Assembly: GCA_034406715.1 (NCBI GenBank)
Contig: CP137877.1
Span: 434,001 to 498,000 of the forward strand
DNA: 64,000 nucleotides
Reading direction: 5' to 3'
Origin: Rhodotorula mucilaginosa
Lineage: Eukaryota > Basidiomycota > Microbotryomycetes > Sporidiobolales > Sporidiobolaceae
In this document: piece after piece, positions 22,256 through 34,102 of the stretch
Position numbering within the stretch: the stretch's first letter is position 1
Layout of the letters: every line of letters begins with the position of its first letter
Made by a program: the position numbers and the translations under genes
Notes under the pieces: model-generated
Databases searched by the model: none
What the model saw: only the letters and a program-made list of their open reading frames with translations
What the model was told of the DNA's origin: nothing

Positions 22256-23909
22256 ATGGGCCAAGCCGAATCGCAACCGCAAGCAGGCGGCGCCAACGGG
22301 GGCAGCGACGCGAGCGGGGAAGGGTCGACACACTCTGCTCTACACGTGCTCCGCGTCGCAGAGAATTCGCCAGCCGCTGAGGCGGGTATAGAACCCTTTT
22401 TCGATTTTGTCGTCGGCGCAGGCGGGCAGCAGATCGTGCGTTGCGCCCTTGTTGTTGCTCGCCACAAATCGGATGGTTGTGGGGGGGCGAGGCTGACCAC
22501 GTCGATACCGCCTACAGGGAGACGAGATCGATTTCCTGACCGAAGTGCTCGAAGAGAACGAAGGTGCAGAGGTACCGCTGCAGATCTACAGCACGAAGCG
22601 GAAAGAGGTTCGAGGTGCGTTGCCGGTTCTTGCCTCTTGGGCAGCGAGTTATTTTTCGTTCCATCCACCGCTGACGCCGAACGATGCACCTCCGACTGCA
22701 GAGGTCTATGTGATCCCTTCGCGGAATTGGTCCTCGGCTGCAGTACCCGGAGGAGAGGCCGGCATGGTGGATGGGCAGCCGTCCCTGCTCGGACTCAGCC
22801 TCCGTGTCTGCAGCCCGCAGTTCGCGCTCGACCAGGTGAGACGAGCGTCATTCAGAGCCATACGTTCCTCCGACCGCTAACGTGACGGGTACCTGCAGGT
22901 CTGGCACGTCCTCGAAATACTCGAAGGCTCGCCTGCACAGAGCGCTGGTCAGTCTGGGTCCCTCGACGGATCTTGCGGATGATCTCGGAGGCTCACCACA
23001 AGTATGCCTACAGGTCTCGTTCCCTTCGGAGACTGGATCATTGGCTATGCAGGCGGCGTCCTCCGCGGCGAAGGGGACTTTTACGACGTCGTCGAGGCGC
23101 ACGTCGACAAGCCGCTCCGGCTGTTCGTGTACAACTCAGACTACGACGTCACTCGTGAAGCGATCCTCGTGCCCAACCGTTCTTGGGGCGGGGAAGGACT
23201 CCTCGGCTGCGGAGTCGGGTATGGCCTGCTCCATCGCATCCCGAAACCGCAAGATCGTGTCGAACCTCCTCCGCACCCTGACCCGCCTCGAACGAACGCC
23301 TCCCAATCGTCTGCACCGCCTCAAACGGTCGACAACGCGCGCCGATTCTCTGGCTTCGGGAGCGTCTCGTCGAACGTCCCACCGGCGCAAAACCCGCTTT
23401 ATGCTCCTCCGCCATCGAGGTCGGCGGGAGCACCGACTCCGCCTCGACCGAATCAGCAACCGCCTCCGCCTCGAAGGACGGCTGCGCTTGTGTCACCGGA
23501 AGACGCCCGCGACTCGAGGAACATGTCTCCTCCGCAGCAGCAGAGAGCTCCTTCCGGACCTCGTTACGCGCCTCCTCCTCCCGGTCCACCTCCTCGAACA
23601 TCTTCCGACCGACAGCATCCTTCCTTCTCGCAATACGACCGGTCCATGAACGACTCCCGCTTTGGCGAATACGACGCGACCGACGGAGTCGAAGTCGTCG
23701 CCGTCGAAGTTGACCCGGAACCAGTCCATGATGTTGTCTCTCCGACGCGAGGACCGTCAGCACTCGGTGGTGGTGCTCAGGGCAGCTTCAGGAAGCCGAG
23801 TGGCGGTCCGCCGATTCGAACGGGACCTGTGTATGCGCAACCGCCGCCGCCGCCCATGGCAGGAAGGACCTCGTCGGACCGCGGACCGCGGCAACCAGCT
23901 CGAGTCTAA
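22256..23909 (+). CDS. GRH1: Golgi reassembly stacking protein (GRASP / Grh1 homolog)
   Basis: Peripheral Golgi/ER-exit-site protein that tethers membranes and supports COPII traffic and unconventional secretion. It starts MGQAESQ, with Gly2 suited to N-myristoylation. Two tandem PDZ-like GRASP domains follow: the first contains LHVLRVAENSPAAEAGIEPF and FFDFVVGAGG, then EIDFLTEVLEEN and VYVIPSRNWS. The second contains VWHVLEILEGSPAQSAG, LVPFGDWIIGYAGG and REAILVPNRSWGGEGLLGCG with GYGLLHRIP, a strong family signature. At least four short introns interrupt the domain region, for example after FALDQ (GTGAGA) and after SPAQSAG. The remainder is a Pro/Ser-rich disordered C-terminus, as in other GRASPs, to TAA at 23907-23909. 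The gene is divergent from the F-box-like copy A2 (305 nt). Confidence 0.93.
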
Positions 23910-24306
23910 GACTGATCACGTCTATTGCACGAGTCATAAGGTCGTGTGTGCTGTCGACAGGCAGGACACTGGAAGGGTGTGACTCCTCCGTAGCTTATCG
24001 TATTTTCCTGCAGCTTTTCTCTTCGTCTCTTTCGCGATCGGCCTGCGCAAAGCTCGAAATCATTCGCTTTGATTGATTCTGGGCGCGGCGGTATATATGC
24101 ATGTGTCAACTTGGCTGCAATTGCAGCTGGTCCGGAGGAGAAGTCCGAAGTTTCGGAGACGCAGTAATCTTTTGTCGGCGACGTCATTGCCGCCGTGTCC
24201 GAAATTTTCGGGAGAGCAGCTTTGCGGGAGACGGACTCAAGTCGCGACCTCACTCTCTCCTTTTCCACATTCCACATTCGTGTGAATTCCTCAGAGAATA
24301 CATATC
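23910..24306. promoter_or_regulatory. Intergenic promoter region of the reductase gene
   Basis: About 400 nt between GRH1 and the Gre2-like reductase. It is less GC-rich than coding DNA and has a TATATAT-like run at about 24092-24099. No coding signal was found. The TATA-like element lies roughly 210 nt before the ATG, far for a fungal TATA box, so its role is uncertain. Confidence 0.4.
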
Positions 24307-25796
24307 ATGTCCTCGCAGCTCGTCCTCGTCTCTGGCACTTCCGGTCAGTCCCTCTGCTCTCTTCGAGAAGCCTTCTCAGACCGCATGCGTGCTGATGTTA
24401 TCGCGTCGCGGTCACCAGGCTTCGTCGGAACCGAAGTCACTCTCCAGTTCCTGCAAAAGGGCTTCCGGTACGCTCCAGCCCCAACTTGGGGCCACCACCT
24501 CGCCGCGAGTTTCGAGCTGACCGAACGTTGCTCGTCGCGGGATCCTCTTCTAAACTATGCAGCGTTCGCGGTACCGTCCGTTCGCAGGACAAGGCCGACG
24601 CGTGGGAGAAGAAGCACGCCGGCGAATTCAAGAAGGGCCAGCTCGAGTGGTCGATCGTCGAGGATGTGGCCGGAAAGGGCGCTTTTGACGAGGCCATCAA
24701 GGGCGTCGACATCGTCGCGCACACCGCTTCGCCCTTCGTGAGTCTATCCGCCTACTCGGCTGTATTGAGACGCCCAAGCTGATGAGGCTCGCGTGCAGCA
24801 CTACAACTTCACCGACGCCGAGAAGGAAATGCTCATTCCTGCTCTCGAGGGCACTCGCCAGATCCTCCGCGCTGCGCAGAAGGTGAGGCTACCATCAGCA
24901 TAGGCTGGATTCAGCAGTGCTCCCTAGATGGTGTTGGAAGCCGCCCCCGTTGGCAATGGCTGATCACGTTTCACCGTCATCAGGAACCCTCGGTCAAGCG
25001 CGTCGTCCTGACGAGCTCGTTCGCCGCCGTTCTCGACTTTGACCGTCTCTCGCCGGACGTCACCTTCTCTGAGAAGGACTGGAACCCGGCGACCTACGAC
25101 TCGGCCAAGAAGTCGGACCAGAAGCCGTACGTCTACTGCGCTTCGAAGACGATCGCCGAGCAGGAGGCGTGGAAGATCGCCAAGGAGCCGGAGACCAAGT
25201 GGGAGCTCTGCACGATCTGCCCTCCTATGATCTGTGAGTGAACGCGTGCGCCTCCGTCCACTGCGTGTCCTTCCGACTGACTCGGCTGCGATTTTTAGTC
25301 GGCCCGCCGAAGCAGGTCATCAAGTCGCTGGACTCGATCAACACCTCGTCGGGCGCCGTCTGGGGCGTCGTCGACGCCAACAAGATTCCCGAGACGAGCT
25401 TCCCTGTCTGGACCGACGTCCGGGACATTGCCAAGATCCACGTCCTCGGAGCCACGGAGGACATCGCGAAGGGCAAGCGGTGAGCCCTGCCCTTCCTTCA
25501 TCACTACGAGAGACTGTACGGGACACTGACACCGAACCCGTCGTTTCCGCAGCTACCTCTGCATCGCCGGACACTTTGACAACTCGCAGATTGCCGACGT
25601 CGCCCGCAAGGCGTTCCCGGACCAGGCTTCGCGCATCCCGGACGCCGAGGTGACTTCCGGCCCTGAGCACTTCAAGACCGACTCGTCGCTCGTCGAGAAG
25701 GAGCTCGGCATCAAGTGGATCTCGTTCGAAGACTCGGTCAAGGACACGCTCGGCCAGATCTTTGCCATTGAAAAGGAGCTCAAGGGCTCGTCGTAA
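24307..25796 (+). CDS. NAD(P)H-dependent Gre2-like / cinnamoyl-alcohol-type reductase
   Basis: Extended short-chain dehydrogenase of the dihydroflavonol-reductase group (yeast Gre2 methylglyoxal/aldehyde reductase). Exon 1 starts at 24307 with MSSQLVLVSGTSG; intron 1 splits the Rossmann motif, which continues GFVGTEVTLQFLQKG (GxxGFVG pattern). After more introns come RGTVRSQDKADAWEKKHAGE, VDIVAHTASPF, HYNFTDAEKEMLIPALEGT, VKRVVLTSSFAAVLD and the catalytic Tyr-x-x-x-Lys in YVYCASKTIAEQEAW. The C-terminal half includes VWTDVRDIAKIHVLGA and ends in ELKGSS with TAA at 25794-25796. About 340 residues, the normal family length. Substrate cannot be told from sequence; candidates are small aldehydes, diketones or methylglyoxal. 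No signal peptide, so cytosolic. Confidence 0.87.
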
Positions 25797-26022
25797 AATC
25801 GACGGTGACCTTCGACTCCCCCGTATATAGTTCTGCCATGACTATCCCTTGCGTCGTACAGTCTCTCCACTGCAAAAGAAGCGTGTTGTGCTCCGTCTAG
25901 GTACATCTGCTGCTCCTGCAAAACTGCGAGTGGCGGCGCGTTGGCGCGGAAGCGATCTCAAAACTTTTTTCTTCGTCGCCGTCGCAGCTCGTTGAGCCCA
26001 ACAAACGCACAAGACGTCGGAC

Positions 26023-29000
26023 ATGGCTGCGCCAGAGGGAGACAAGCCGTACTGGGATACCGAGACGGGCGGCATCGCCCCGATCAAGTCTTCGTGAGCA
26101 TTTATCTCCCGCTGGTTGTCCTAATCATCGCTCAGCCAGTCCTCCGAGGTTCCTGGTGCGTCCAGCTGACCCTAGTGCATGTCGCAGCTATGTTCTATGG
26201 CACAAGATGGGCAAGAACCGAACGCCCCTCGCCAGTTCGACGATCGACGACGATGCAGCAGAGGGTCGCGGTCACGCTCAACTCGACAAACCGCTCCTCC
26301 GGACGGCAGATGTAGCGCCTGCCGCCGATTCGCCTGCACCGCCTGCTGCCGCAGGGGCAAAAACGGAAACCTCGATTCCGGCGACGGAAAACCAGCCCGG
26401 CGAAGCCGCTGAAACTACGGTTCAGGGCGCCGGCGAGGAAGGACAGGCTGAACCGGAGCAGAAGAAAGTTCGACTGAGTGGAGCGCAAAAGAAGGCGCTG
26501 GCGAAGCAGCGTCAGAAGGAGCAGTGGGAGGCAAAGATTGCGGCCAAGAGGGAGGCGAAGAAGCTTGCGAAGGAGGAAGGTGGTGCCGCTGATGGTGGCG
26601 AGGGCGGCAGGCAACGAGGAAAGGGTCAAAACAAGGTGCGAACTTACGAGCTTTTATTCGTGTACCCGAGTACCTGTGGAGCTGACTCCGCGGTGCCTAC
26701 AGAACCGCAAGTTTGACAACCGCGCCGGCGAGATCCGCCTGTGCAACCAGCTCGCCCAGGGCAAGCCGTGCGAACGTCCGAACTGCAAGAACGACCACGA
26801 CCTCGCAGCATTCTTCGCATCCCGCCCTACCGATATTCGACGAACCACTCCTGCTACCGCGGACGACCTCACCCCCGTCGAGTCGCCGGTGACTTGCCCC
26901 GTCTTCCTCTCCCTCGGAGCTTGCCCGTATGGCTTCAAGTGCCGATTCGGCGAGAGTCATATGCGCAAAGTCGAAGACGGCCAAGGCTTCATGCAGTCCG
27001 GATGGGAGCTCGTCGTTGACGACGAGAAGGTGGCGAAGCGGAAGGCGGAGATCGGCGAGGGCAAGGCCAAGCGGAGCGACCGAGGCGAGATGAACTTGAT
27101 GACGATGACGGATATCAAGTCTGTTCGAGGAGGTGGCAAGTCGCAGGTACGTGCATGGACCTCCTGTAAAGCGGCTTTTGACGACCAGCCGGACTGACAC
27201 GTTGTGCCGCTCGCCGCCTAGGAGAAGTTCCCGCTCTCGGTCGCGTACCTCAATTCGATCGGTGAACCGCTCGACTCGCGCGAGCGCGATGACAACAACG
27301 GCCGGGGAGGCAAAGGCAAGAAGCGTGGTCGCAACGGCGAATCCAAGCCGGAAGAGACCGCCGAGTCTTCCGTTGCGGCGGCGACGACGACGACGACGAC
27401 CCCGTCAGCAGAGGCTGGCTCCGCCGAGCCGGTGGCGTCGACCTCGGCGGTCGCAATGGACGTTGAGACTGCCGCAGCTACCGAGACTCCCAAGGGCGAC
27501 GCCGCCGCCTCTGCAGCAGACGATGCGCACCCGTCTCGGACTTTCGTTCCGGATCTCGCTCCCATCCGCGCCTCGGAGAAGAAGCGGCTCGATTTCGCCG
27601 GCAAACTGTGGATGGCACCTCTCACGACGGTCGGCAACCTCCCCTTCCGACGGCTCGCGGTCGAATACGGTTGCGACATCACGACTTCCGAGATGGGTCT
27701 TGCGCAGGAGTTTTTGTCGGGCAATGCGAACGAGTGGAGCTTGGTCAGGCGGCACCCGAGCGAGAAGATCTTTGGTGTGCAGATCTGTGGAGCGAAGCCG
27801 CAAGTACTCGTCCCCGCGGCCGAAGCGATCGCTAAGAACTGCGAGATCGACTTCCTTGGTGAGTCTCTGCCGCATTCACACACGATCGGCTCTGTTACTG
27901 ACTAGCGCACTGCTCTCCTTAGACGTCAACTGCGGCTGCCCGATCGACCTCGTCTTCAACAAAGGTGCCGGTTCCGCGCTCCTCGCACATGCTACCAAAC
28001 TCGGCAAATCGCTTGTCGGCATGTCGCAGGTCCTCGGCGAAGTGCCACTCACGGTCAAGATCCGTACCGGCATCGCCAACAACCAGCCGACAGCGCACAA
28101 GCTCATGCCTCGCTTCCAGAAGGAGTGGGGTGTCAGTGCCGTGACGGTGGGTTTTTCGGGTTCATTTTGGCCGCGCATGAGGCTCATTCTGTCGCGATTT
28201 GCTCTCCAGATGCACGGTCGGTCTCGTCAGCAACGCTACAAGTCTTTCGCAGACTACAAATGTAAGTTTCTGCGCTACGTTCGTTCGCCGAACCTGCTCT
28301 GATCGCGTCGTCGATTCGGGAAACAGACATCGGGGAGTGCGTCAACGTCCTCCGGGAGACCGTCAAGGACGACGATCTCGCACCGATTCCTATCTTCGGC
28401 AACGGCGACGCGTACGACCACCGATCGTACTGGGAGAACGTGGAGCAGAGCGGAGTGGACGGCATCATGATCGCCCGCGGCGCGCTCATCAAGCCCTGGA
28501 TCTTTACCGAGCTGAAAGAGCGCCGAGACTGTGAGTCTGCCGCCGTTGAACGCTTCCAGTCTTCCGATCTCTGACCTCCATCTGTAGGGGACATTTCGTC
28601 GCGGGAGCGTCTCGATATGATCGGGAAACTGTGCAACTTTGGACTTGAGCACTGGGTACGATTCTTTCTCGCCATATCACCTGCCTCGTCCACGGCTAAC
28701 AGATCACCATGCTCAAATAGGGATCGGACCAGATGGGCACCAACCTGACGCGGCGATTCGTGTGCGAGGCCATGTCGTTCACGCACCGATACGTTCCGGT
28801 TGGGCTCCTCGAACGCCTGCCGACGCACATGAACGAGCGCGCATTCCCTTACAAGGGCCGGGACGAGCTCGAGGTACGTTACGCTGCGACTACAACGATT
28901 TCGGTAGAGGCTTATTTTGCGTGGCCCGCAGACTCTGCTTGCTTCTGACCAAGCAAAGGATTGGGTCGACATCACGTCAATGTTCCTCGGCCCTCCTCCT

Positions 29001-29130
29001 GATGACTGGACGTTCACGCCTAAGGTACGCGCGAGCATCTTTCATGCGTCAATCTCCTTCGCCGCCGCTAACTTTTCGATGGGCTCTGCAGCACAAAGCG
29101 GCGTCGACAGAGACCGAGGCGCAGGGATGA
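26023..29130 (+). CDS. DUS3: tRNA-dihydrouridine(47) synthase Dus3
   Basis: FMN-dependent enzyme reducing U47 in the variable loop of tRNAs. Exon 1 (26023) encodes [17 protein letters not shown]; intron 1 joins to [14 protein letters not shown] Lys/Glu-rich segment precedes two CCCH zinc fingers ([19 protein letters not shown] and [16 protein letters not shown]...H), the Dus3-specific N-terminal module. After a low-complexity linker the TIM barrel begins [19 protein letters not shown]. It continues with [28 protein letters not shown], the catalytic-Cys motif [40 protein letters not shown], the FMN-phosphate region [15 protein letters not shown], and [15 protein letters not shown]. The C-terminal helical domain includes [21 protein letters not shown]. 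About eight introns. Stop TGA at 29128-29130. Confidence 0.94.
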
Positions 29131-29535
29131 GCTTTCGATGTAGGTGACTGCTGCAAGACATTCCTCCTTTACCCCACACTTCTCGAGTCCTTCTCTCGCA
29201 CGGTCCTGCTTTACTTTGGAGGGTCGACCTGGTCCTCAGGCCGGGCACGACCAGCACACGACAAGCGAAACATTCACAATGCATGCACGCAGAAGCACAA
29301 CTCAAGCTCAATCAAATGTCTCGGCCTCGTGTCTGCCGCAGTCTCGTGTCTGCCGAGCGTATCTGCAGCAATCGCTGTCGAAGTCAGCGCTTGATGCCTG
29401 ACAAACTTCGCTTCGGAAAACTGGAGCAGTCAGGCTCGAAGTCGTTTTCCGGTCGGTTCTCGCCGTCGGTAGACTCACATTTCGGGGGAGTCAAAATTGG
29501 CTCATTGGCACCGACTGTTCGACCACCGAGATGAG
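29131..29535. other. Convergent 3' intergenic region
   Basis: About 405 nt between the stop codons of DUS3 (+) and the disordered unknown gene (-). No coding signal or clear hairpin terminator was found; it should hold both 3' UTRs and poly(A) sites. Confidence 0.45.
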
Positions 29536-32094
29536 TCAGAAGTCCGCATCAACGTCACCTTGCTCGGCAGCGGCTTCGAGCCAACTGTGCGAAGGGGCGC
29601 CAGACGGCTCCGAAGCTGGCCGTGCCGAAGGCTCCCTTACGACGTCGTCAAAGCGGTGGTCGAACTGCGTCGGCAGGTGACTCCAGATGCCGGACGAATC
29701 AGAGCTGTTCGTGCGGGAGCGCTGACCGCCGCCTTGAGGGCGGTGCTGCGGCTCTTCCTCATCCTCGTCCATGTCTCCCAGCCACAGTTTGATCCTGTTA
29801 CCGCTCGGGTTCGGAGGTGCTGAGCTGCTGCATCCCTCCTCGCTCGACGATGCGGAAGATGCAGACGCGAACTTCTGGTGGCCAATCTTGGCTTGATGGG
29901 CGTGCTGAGCTAGGTGAGAGACTTCCGAACCGTGTGAGAGGTGACCCCATTCATCTGCGATCATCCTCTGACCCTGTGCAGTAGCTTGGTCGTCGATCCC
30001 GACCGCGTCCTCTGCCTTGGCGACGATCACATCCGGATCGTGACCGCGAGGCGGCATGACCGACAAGCGGCGGAGGAGGCGACCAGGAGTTGTTGCGCGC
30101 GACTTGCCATCATCGTATACCTCGCTGCGACCGAGCGCTGCAGACGGGGTGGTGTTTGGATCTGTTCGGTCTCCCTTGAGGTCGGCGGAAGCGCCCGATC
30201 TGATAGGAGACTCTGGCGGAAAGCGATGCGGCGAGTCCTCGTTCTGCCTTTTCGAAGCTCTCGGGGCATCGTACATGACCGTGGGAGCTCGTTTTGCGCC
30301 CGGACCAGTGGCGAAGCGAAACGTAGGCTTGCGACGAGCTTTCTTTGCCGACTTGGATACCGCGTCAGCCTTGTCAAACCCACCCGGCGCGTTTTCGGCG
30401 TCGGTGGCTGCCTTAGTGGCGTTCTGCGGGGCCCGGACAATGTCGACGAGTCTGACAGGGGGCGGAAGTCGAGCCGGTATGATGCGCATGCGCTGCTTCT
30501 TGAGTGCGGGCGGTTTGGCTGTACGAGGCAGACCGGCTGTGCCGACCTTCTTTTCGGGCATGACGGCAGCCTTGCCCAGACGACTGTAACGGGGTTCGGG
30601 CGAAGATCAGCCTCATTATCTGCTTCAGAAGAGGAGGCGAGTGTACCCGGTGCTCGGCGAAGTTGCCGCGATGGCGCCGACGGCGTCTGCTTCTTCGGGA
30701 GCGCAGAACGCAAGACTATTCATCCGGCGAGGACCGCTGTCCTTCTGCGGCGCAGCAGACTTGGACTTGAACTTGAACTTTGTACGATCAATACTCTTCT
30801 CCAGTACCGAGATGCTTCGGAGCTTCGAAGGCGCTGACTTGGGAGTTTTGGCGACCAGGAGCGGCGAGAACGCGGTCTTGTCGACTTGCTGCAGGAAAGC
30901 GCCACGAGCAGGGGCACCAACCTTGAGTCGCTTAACGTTGCTCGAGTCAGGTGTGCCGACGGGTTCGCGTTGGCGCTTCTTGCCGCGTCCGCGAGCAGGA
31001 GCGCGCACGGGACCGGGAGCGTACAAGTCGTCGCTACTTTGGTCTTCCGAGTCGTCTCCATCGTCTCCGGCGCCGTTCTCGTCATGACTCGGATGCTCTA
31101 GACTGAGCTGACGACGTTGTCCAGTGGCCGTGCGGCGCAGGTAACGGGTCTTTGCCTTCGAAGAGAGGCGGTTCACCGTTTCGGAACCCGCAAAACGGTG
31201 TGTCGGCGGCGGTGGTGGCGGCGAGGGCGAGCGAGAGGCGTCGTGAGCGGGCTGTCTAGTCACTTTGAGTCCTCTCGTGGAGCGGGAGGTCTGTCCTTTG
31301 TCTTCGTCCGAGTGCTGTGGAGCACGGACTACTCGACCTGTGCTGGGCGTTTTCTTCTTCTTGCTCGAGAGGGATTTCTTCGAAGCAGAGCGTAGCAAGA
31401 TCTTCGAGGCGGTGCGAGGGATCAGGGTAGCGTACGCGGTCTGGATCGAAGCCGGCAACTGCTCAAGATCGTCTTCGGCTGCGTCCTCGTCGTCGTCTGC
31501 AAGGTCGTCGTCGTCGTTTCCTGCCGAACGCTGATCTTCGCGCTCGGCTGCGAGCTTGCTCAAAGTCGCGATCGCCCACGCACCGCCCGGGACTGGACCA
31601 AGTCGTCTTCGTGCCGGCGTCTTGTAGCGATCCACGGTAGGAGGCGGGTTGGCTGGCGGCTTTGATTGAACAGGCAACTTGGAGGTGGAAGCGACTGGTC
31701 CGAACGCGTCCTCGGGGCGAGCAGCAGCCCTCGGAACACGCAGCGCCGACTTGAGTGGAGCTCTTTGAGTCTTGTTCTGTCCGCCCTTGGGTGCCGAAAA
31801 GTCTTCGACTTGCGCGAGGCCACGCTCCGGAGGTCGCGAAAGACCGGGTTGGCTCGGCGTTTGCTCACGGCCTGGTTGCGGCGGCGCCAGCTCGGGGCGA
31901 GCAACGGTGGAGGAGGTTGCTCCGAGGGTATGTGAATCAGGTAGACCTCCCCGTTTAGGCTCTTCGCCGCGGGCCGGAAGAGCGAGCGGAGCAGGCTTGG
32001 GGACCTTGACCCAAGCGCGAGACGGCCTCGCTCTGAACCGCGACGGTGGAGACGGCGCCCGCACTGAGCCAGACGACGCGTCATCTTCGGACAT
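29536..32094 (-). CDS. Large disordered basic protein, unknown (probably nuclear)
   Basis: Two exons, 32094-30640 and about 30583-29536, joined over a short GTACAC...TTACAG intron, giving a protein of about 830 residues. The first frame ends ...SPSTG and continues RLGKAAVMPEKKVGTAG. There is no recognisable catalytic domain. Composition is Ser/Pro/Arg/Lys-rich with acidic runs (DDDDLADDDEDAAEDDLEQ) and several basic clusters (SKKKKTPS, RGRGKKRQREP, KKARRKP) that could act as nuclear signals. One more conserved-looking patch is KPPALKKQRMRIIPARLPP; another is RAPLKSALRVP. RxxL-type sequences occur, but there is no KEN box, so a cell-cycle regulator such as securin is only a thought, not a call. 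Confidence 0.6.
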
Positions 32095-32310
32095 GTCGGC
32101 CCGCGAGCTGCACGCACGGCGCCACGAGCGAGCGTTTGCGGAGGAGGAAGAAGGAGAAGGTCAGATGGCGAGGTCGGAACGGCGATGATGTTCGGGGAAT
32201 ACAAGCTCCGTAGCAGACAAGGCGCGGATCGTTCAGATACAGAGAAGTAGTAGACAGTGGTGGCTACAGTGGAATAGAATGGTGTGCTCGAAAGAGGAAG
32301 TTTGTTTCCC

Positions 32311-33650
32311 TCATCGAACGCTCGTGCCGCCGAACCCAGTGCTGCGCCTCATCCCGCCGCTCGCGCTCGTCCCAACACCTCGGTCGTCGTCGTCGTTGTC
32401 GTGCCCCCACCTCCGCGCCTGTCGACCTCCCCAGCCCCATCCGCCCATGGTCCCACCAGCCGGTTGCTGCACCTGCGCGCCACGCAAACCACCTCCCCAG
32501 AAACCACCACCACCACCACCGCCTCCGAACCCGGTGGCACCGAGACCGGTCGGACGACCAAAGACGTCGTATTCTGCGTAGACGGGATGCGTGCGCGGTG
32601 GGACTCGGTTGTGTCCTCCACCGGTGCCGAGGAATGCGTTGGCGATCCAACCGAGAGCGGCACCGGACCAAAATCCGGGCCTCCAGCCTGCTGCATCACC
32701 GGACGAAGAGGACGGGTCTGGTTTCGGTGTGTAAGGAGGCGGAGGTCCGGAAGAAGGAGGGGGACGAGGACCACCACCGCCACCACCCCCACCACCGCCG
32801 CCTCCGCCTCCCCAGCCCCAGCTTCGCGGTGGTCGACTTGTCGGCCTCGGACCGCTTCGTCCTGAGAAGAAACGGTTGTAGAGAGATTTGAAAAGTCTGA
32901 GGAGCAGGGAAGCGACCAAGTAGACGGTCACAAGAGTGAAGACGAGGTTGAAAGCGTCTGGTTTCGGTTCAGCGGCGGGATCAGCTTTCCATGTTCAAAC
33001 ACAACGCTCCGAAACGAATTCGTGACGCAAACAAAGTAAACGCACCGTTGAAGAGGGAGGAGCTGCGACCGGGAAGGTAGGATTTGTAGCCGTCCTCGAG
33101 TGCGGGCGAGGCGCGGACGAGCGAATAGGTCAAGCCGCAAGATCCGCGGAGTATGTTTGGGTCATCTGGACCGTCTGTAGAGCGCCAGTCTGCATCAGTT
33201 CGAGAGTCCTGCCTGGAGACATGACAGAAAGAACTCGGACTCACCCCACCCTTCGCACGAGACATCGACGTCGCCGAACCTCAGCCCGCTCGGGAGGTCC
33301 GCTTCGCACTTCCACTCGAGCCCTCCTACGCCATCGGTCCCGACGGCGACGCACTGGACCACGTCTGGTGTGTATTTGCGGCAGAGCGAGCCTTTGCAGG
33401 TGAGTTGCGGGACGGGAGGGAGTCGTCGGGATGCGGTGCGCCGGTTCGCGTGCAGCGTCAGAGCTGAGAGCGACTTGACTGTGGGCGGAGGAGGCAAGTC
33501 CGAGTGTCAGTCGATTTCTTGCTCTTGGGATGCACGGGCTCGTCTTGTAAGTCCAAGCACTAGGCTTGAGTGGCGAAAAGGTTCTTCGGCTGCATGTGAA
33601 TGCGAAGTGGCAAACTCACGTGGAATCCGCTGCGAGCGAGTCGAGACCAT
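32311..33650 (-). CDS. SARAF-like store-operated calcium entry regulator homolog (5' end uncertain)
   Basis: ER membrane protein family which in animals dampens STIM/Orai store-operated calcium entry; fungal homologs exist but are little studied. Lumenal part: VKSLSALTLHANRRTASRRL, PPVPQLTCKGSLC, YTPDVVQCVAVG, LEWKCEADLPSGLRFGDVDVSCEGW, then across an intron NILRGSCGLTYSL, closely following the SARAF order of paired Cys and 'CEG' motifs. After a further intron comes one membrane helix (FNLVFTLVTVYLVASLLLRLF) and a cytosolic tail with a 14-Gly run and further Gly/Pro/Trp-rich sequence, ending GGTSVR and TGA at 32311-32313. The exon carrying VKSLSA starts near 33483. The only in-frame upstream ATG with a GTGAGT donor (33650) gives MVSTRSQRIP, which is not a signal peptide, although the family needs one. 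The true first exon may differ. Confidence 0.78.
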
Positions 33651-34102
33651 GGCGGTGTGCTGCGCTAGGGGTACGAGGAGGTGACTCGGAGAACAGCAGG
33701 CCAGCGAGCGGCGAGTCTAGACGAGAAGGAGGAGGAAGAGAAGAAGCGAAAGCAGCTTGAGAACGAGATGGAAAGCGAGGAGGAGCACGACGACGTGGCA
33801 ACGTCAAGGCGTGCCTGGACCGGTGTAGATCGGTTCTAGAGCTGTAGGATAGCCGGATAGTTCACTCTATGAGCCCGCACAGCGAGAACGAGGTGGTGGT
33901 CGCGGACCAACGAGCGAGCGACCGGCTCGTCGTCTTCGCTCGTCCGAGTCCAAGCAGGTCACTTTGCTATACTCGCCCGTCTGAGCTTCGGACTAGGCGG
34001 AACAGGCTCACATCTACCCACGCTTGTCTCGGCTGACTCGAACGAGGCAGCGCGAGACTCTTCTTGGGCGTGACCTGCCCCACTCGACTACTCTCGGTCA
34101 AC
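33651..34102. promoter_or_regulatory. Divergent promoter region between SARAF-like gene and MON2
   Basis: About 450 nt separating two divergent genes. It probably holds both promoters and the unresolved 5' part of the SARAF-like gene. A reverse-strand frame near 33785-33710 is strongly hydrophobic (Leu/Val-rich) but has no ATG and ends in a stop, so it is not called as coding. Confidence 0.4.

Noticed and set aside
29536-32094. Securin-like identity for the disordered basic protein
   Set aside because: Only generic RxxL sequences and basic/acidic runs are present; no KEN box or separase-binding segment could be recognised.
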